In this document: piece after piece, positions 61,250 through 64,000 of the stretch
How the letters are laid out: every line of letters begins with the position of its first letter
Position numbering within the stretch: the stretch's first letter is position 1
Notes under the pieces: model-generated
What the model saw: only the letters and a program-made list of their open reading frames with translations
Database searches by the model: none
What the model was told of the DNA's origin: nothing
Position numbers and translations under genes: made by a program
Assembly: GCA_023251115.1 (NCBI GenBank)
Contig: JAHEZK010000002.1
Location: 1 to 64,000 of the forward strand
Length of the DNA stretch: 64,000 nt
Origin: Nitrosomicrobium frigidum (SeqCode)
Lineage (GTDB): Archaea; Thermoproteota; Nitrososphaeria; Nitrososphaerales; Nitrososphaeraceae
Direction of reading: 5' to 3'

Positions 61250-62293
61250 ATGGTAAGAGTATTCATAAACGGATATGGAAATATTGGTAGGAGACTTGCA
61301 TCTGCGTTTTCTCATGACAAAGAGATTCAATTTATCGGTATAGGAAAGTACTCTATAGACAATAAAGTTGACGAGGCCTTTTCAAAGAAATTTCCGGTAT
61401 ACGTACCTGATGAGAAAGTACCGGAGTTCAAAGGGAAGGGATACGACATATCTGGCACTATTTCAGATGCTATTAAAGAATCTGATCTTGTAATAGATGC
61501 TGCCAAAGATGGATTTGGTTATAGTAACAAAGTAAATTTCTATGTTCCTTTGAATAAGCCTGCGATTTTTCAGGGCGGTGAAGATAGAACTGGTGAAAAA
61601 AAAGTGGCTGACATTATTCACAATTCGAGGATCAACTATGATAAGGTCACAAATCAGAAGTATGTCATTCAGGGTAGCTGTAATGTTTCAGGTATGGGTA
61701 GAATCATGCAGCCAATGATAGAAAAATTTGGCGACAAAATTCAGAGATATGATGTCACATTAATCAGAAGATGGGCAGATTTGGAGGATAAGAAGGAAGT
61801 CAAGGATTCTATAGAATGGGATAAGAATCCACATCATCAAGACGATGTTAAATCGTTCCTGCCATCAGTAAAACTATACGTCGAATCTTACAAGGTCCCT
61901 TCAAGGATGATGCATCTTCACCAAATGATAATCAGGTTCAAAGATAAGGTGCCCTACTTTGATTCAATATCTGATATTTATCACGAGGAATTCGGTGTTG
62001 CTGTACTTGCTAATGCAAAGGGTACTGCGGACATTCGACTCAAAGCTCGCGAGTTAGGGTTTGAACATGACGATACCAATATGGTTCATATTCATGAAGA
62101 AACAATGAGAAAGAGTGACGATACTCTAAAAATTCTCTATTCAGATGATCAAACTGGTATTGTGATTCCAGAAAACCACCTGTTGTTTCAATCGATGGCC
62201 TTAGGCAAGTCAAAGAAACAGGCGTATGAGCACACTGATTCCCTCTTCCAAATAAGTAAGAAACGAGATTTGCTTGTAAAACAATTCGGATGA
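61250..62293 (+). CDS. gap: Glyceraldehyde-3-phosphate dehydrogenase, archaeal type II
   Basis: 347 aa. NAD(P)-binding FINGYGNIGRRLASAF at the N-terminus, catalytic Cys in GSCNVSGMGRIMQP near residue 142, and RRWADLEDKKEVKDS. Archaeal class II GAPDH, used in gluconeogenesis and glycolysis. Own promoter side region of about 200 bp, shared with the divergent trpG gene. Confidence 0.97.
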   Translation: MVRVFINGYGNIGRRLASAFSHDKEIQFIGIGKYSIDNKVDEAFSKKFPVYVPDEKVPEFKGKGYDISGTISDAIKESDLVIDAAKDGFGYSNKVNFYVPLNKPAIFQGGEDRTGEKKVADIIHNSRINYDKVTNQKYVIQGSCNVSGMGRIMQPMIEKFGDKIQRYDVTLIRRWADLEDKKEVKDSIEWDKNPHHQDDVKSFLPSVKLYVESYKVPSRMMHLHQMIIRFKDKVPYFDSISDIYHEEFGVAVLANAKGTADIRLKARELGFEHDDTNMVHIHEETMRKSDDTLKILYSDDQTGIVIPENHLLFQSMALGKSKKQAYEHTDSLFQISKKRDLLVKQFG

Positions 62294-62437
62294 TAACCCC
62301 CAAAGAATAAAAAGTAAAAAAATAGATGGATTTGTAAGCCGGCCAAGTGTAATTGCATTGTTTTTCAGATGGTAACGTGCTGGAAATTTTATTTTCTAAT
62401 AAAGAAATGTGCTTCCTCGTAAATCATACAAAAAAGA

Positions 62438-62446
62438 TTTTTAAAT
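62438..62446 (+). promoter_or_regulatory. TATA box of the RNase P RNA gene
   Basis: TTTTTAAAT centred 24 nt upstream of the 5' end of the RNA at 62466. Confidence 0.5.
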
Positions 62447-62465
62447 CATGTTTGCTCACCTTATT

Positions 62466-62751
62466 GTGTTAGCTAGCGTGTGGGTTACTCGAAAGAGAGG
62501 AAACTCCTCCCTCGTAACAGGCACTCAAATTAGCGATAATTAGGTGGAGACACCTGGCAACGGAACAGAAAGGGATCCAGTTGACAAAGATGATGATGAT
62601 GGTGAATAGCCTGAAGATGTCAATACTGGAATGAAACCGCCGACCTGAGTGGAGCAAGGACAAAAAGGGTTGAACATTCCTGTATGATCCCAGGTTGACC
62701 GCTCAGTGGAATCCCACTTAAAACAAAAGGAGGGTTACAGCTAGCAAACAC
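62466..62751 (+). ncRNA. rnpB: RNase P RNA
   Basis: About 286 nt. The ends GTGTTAGCTAGC and GCTAGCAAACAC form a P1 helix with one mismatch. GAGGAAACTCCTCC (62497 onward) and AAAGGAGGGTTACAG near the 3' end pair as P4 (compare E. coli GAGGAAAGTCCGGG and CAGAACCCGGCTTATC). Inside, CAACGGAACAGAAA and CCGCC...GGAGCAAGGACAAAAAGGGTTGAACA match further core segments. A T-run (62752 on) ends the RNA. It processes tRNA 5' ends with Rpp29, found at 29618. Confidence 0.9.
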
Positions 62752-62758
62752 TTTTTTA
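62752..62758 (+). terminator. T-run after the RNase P RNA
   Basis: TTTTTT directly after the P1 3' strand, a typical archaeal intrinsic termination tract. Confidence 0.5.
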
Positions 62759-62835
62759 ATATCCATTGGCCACATTTGGTCTCTCCAAGGAAACGCAAGT
62801 TTAAACCATAAAGTCAGCCGAATTATATTTCTAAA

Positions 62836-62961
62836 ATGGTGTGGACATACCTAATACTCACAAGAGATACAAAGAAATTTGATAATGAATCGATCGTTGG
62901 ACAAACGGAATCACATTTGTCTTTGAAAAATAACTGGGCTCAAGTAACCGTAGAAGAATAA
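62836..62961 (+). CDS. Possible small protein (41 aa)
   Basis: A 41-codon ORF from ATG 62836: MVWTYLILTRDTKKFDNESI, ending VTVEE. An AT-rich box (ATTATATTT) lies only about 10 nt upstream, too near for a leaderless promoter. Weak support. Confidence 0.35.
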   Translation: MVWTYLILTRDTKKFDNESIVGQTESHLSLKNNWAQVTVEE

Positions 62962-62989
62962 AATAAGAATTAGATGACACGCAAATAGA

Positions 62990-64000
62990 CTATTTCCTTG
63001 CTTTCCACAAGACCAATACGGATATAGCTGCCATCATACCACCAAGTATTCCTAGTACTTGAATTGGAAAGCCACCTGTTGCAGTTGAAGTTCCCTCTGG
63101 AGCATTTTCTGAAACAAAAGCAATTTCAGAATTCCCATTTTTAGTCACAGTTGCAAATCCAGCAATTTGTATTTGGCCACTTGGGGGCGGCGTACTAGAA
63201 TGAATCTGTACATTTGCCCCATCAACCAATGCAGTAGCATCAGATTCCTTAGCTTCCATTACTCCTTCTCTGAAACTGCTCTCACCTAACGAGAAAATTG
63301 AAACAACCCTAGCGCCTCCCAATTCTTGATAGCCTGAACCGGCAGATGAAGCCTGACTACCCGTTGGGTCAAACAAGAAGTGCCAACGTTCCATCGGTGT
63401 AGCAATATCTTCAAAATTAAATAATGGAGTTCTGAATATTTCTGCGGCCTCTGATGAATTAAGCTGCTGTGCTATTTCTGGAAGTTTAACTTGAAGTAGA
63501 CTCAGTGGATAATTAATACTGACATTACCAATGTCTGGTACCTGAAGTGTAAGTGGTCTTGAAGTATGAAATCCTCTCCAGTCCAAATCAACCAGAGAAT
63601 TTGTAGAACCTGAATTATTGCTGGGCAAGGTAAACCCAGTTATGATTGGTGTGAATACTATCTTGTATGACACTATCAACCGGTCGCTGCTGCCCTTCAG
63701 CGCTCCAGTATAGTCAACTGTAGCATTTTCGATGTTAATGGGACTTTGTTTTTCCGTAAAAATATCCCTATTTATTCCAGATATTAATTCTGCCATCCCG
63801 GGAGTTGAAACGTTTGCTTTAAATCTCACATTTTCATTAATTGTGGACAATTTTTTTGCCAACTCACTTCCCTCATCGAATTGTATTGTAATAAATCGAT
63901 TAGCCGTGAATATTGGATCAGCTTCATTCTGTCGAGGTGATAAGACTGTAGTCATTTGAACAGCATGAGAATTTGATACAAGAGAAGAAACTGTGAATGT
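62990..64000 (-). CDS. Secreted membrane-anchored protein, 5' end beyond the window
   Basis: At least 336 aa. The frame is open to the right edge; upstream residues (TFTVSSLVSNSHAVQM) resemble a signal peptide end, so the ATG at 63955 is probably not the real start. A long extracellular region rich in Ser, Asn and Pro, with FTPIITGFTLP, WRGFHTSRPLTLQVPDIGNV and similar beta-strand text. A C-terminal hydrophobic helix (LGILGGMMAAISVLVLW) with the short tail KARK serves as anchor. No enzyme motif. Confidence 0.75.
   Translation of the reverse strand, partial: TFTVSSLVSNSHAVQMTTVLSPRQNEADPIFTANRFITIQFDEGSELAKKLSTINENVRFKANVSTPGMAELISGINRDIFTEKQSPINIENATVDYTGALKGSSDRLIVSYKIVFTPIITGFTLPSNNSGSTNSLVDLDWRGFHTSRPLTLQVPDIGNVSINYPLSLLQVKLPEIAQQLNSSEAAEIFRTPLFNFEDIATPMERWHFLFDPTGSQASSAGSGYQELGGARVVSIFSLGESSFREGVMEAKESDATALVDGANVQIHSSTPPPSGQIQIAGFATVTKNGNSEIAFVSENAPEGTSTATGGFPIQVLGILGGMMAAISVLVLWKARK

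Overview
The window is a chromosomal segment of an ammonia-oxidising archaeon (Thaumarchaeota/Nitrososphaerota). Archaeal markers run throughout: aRF1, NOP5 plus fibrillarin, Pus10, Trm1, Dph6, 20S proteasome alpha subunit, an S10/spc ribosomal cluster with eS4 and the RNase P protein Rpp29, archaeal GAPDH, SRP54, an ESCRT-III/CdvB-like protein, BHB-type tRNA introns, and TATA boxes about 25-30 nt before many start codons (leaderless genes). The A+T-rich composition, NikR with a NiCoT nickel permease, a MEDS sensor and small C2H2 proteins suggest the Nitrososphaerales, perhaps Ca. Nitrosocosmicus. The genus is inference only.

Layout. 1-13 kb: MetRS (cut by the window edge), SAH hydrolase, a Rieske protein, CysRS, small secreted proteins, an XRE-CBS regulator divergent from aRF1, a HIT protein, IlvD, a VOC protein, and a zinc dehydrogenase next to an LsrF-type aldolase. 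13-25 kb: RNA biology (NOP5/fibrillarin, RNase HII, Trm1), an orphan NitT/TauT ATPase, a MetF-like protein, a Nudix hydrolase, a UbiD decarboxylase, PurC, DUF371, proteasome alpha and a thioredoxin-fold protein. 24.7-33.4 kb: a dense + strand ribosomal cluster, SPOUT-uL3-uL4-uL23-uS19-uL22-uS3-uL29-Rpp29-uS17-uL14-uL24-eS4-uL5-uS14-uS8-uL6. uL2 is missing from its usual slot and the run stops after uL6. 33.5-37.1 kb: a sugar nucleotidyltransferase, LLM oxidoreductase, thiolase and DUF35 protein. 37-43 kb: an intron-containing tRNA-Asn between two near-identical intergenic repeats, then biotin genes bioA, bioB and bioF with a serine recombinase between bioA and bioB. 43-49.5 kb: CdvB-like protein, ArsR-type regulator, tRNA-Thr, PurS, ArgRS, a HAD phosphatase and an intron-containing tRNA-Arg. 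49.5-54 kb is the accessory part: three frameshifted or decayed exported-protein genes, a MEDS-receiver protein and the NikR/NiCoT pair. 54-64 kb: eS24-eS31, a divergent Pus10, SRP54, Dph6, TrmI, a DUF5679 protein with a histone-H1-like tail, TrpD/TrpG, GAPDH, an RNase P RNA gene, and a secreted membrane-anchored protein cut by the right edge.

Most of the window is housekeeping. No complete new defence or mobile system is visible and there is no CRISPR array. Points most worth checking: the two non-canonical tRNA introns, the Pus10 active-site change together with odd tRNA T-loops, the missing start codon of RNase HII, the repeated AATTCGAATT-core intergenic element, the cluster of frameshifted surface-protein genes beside the nickel locus, and the H1-like tail on the DUF5679 protein.
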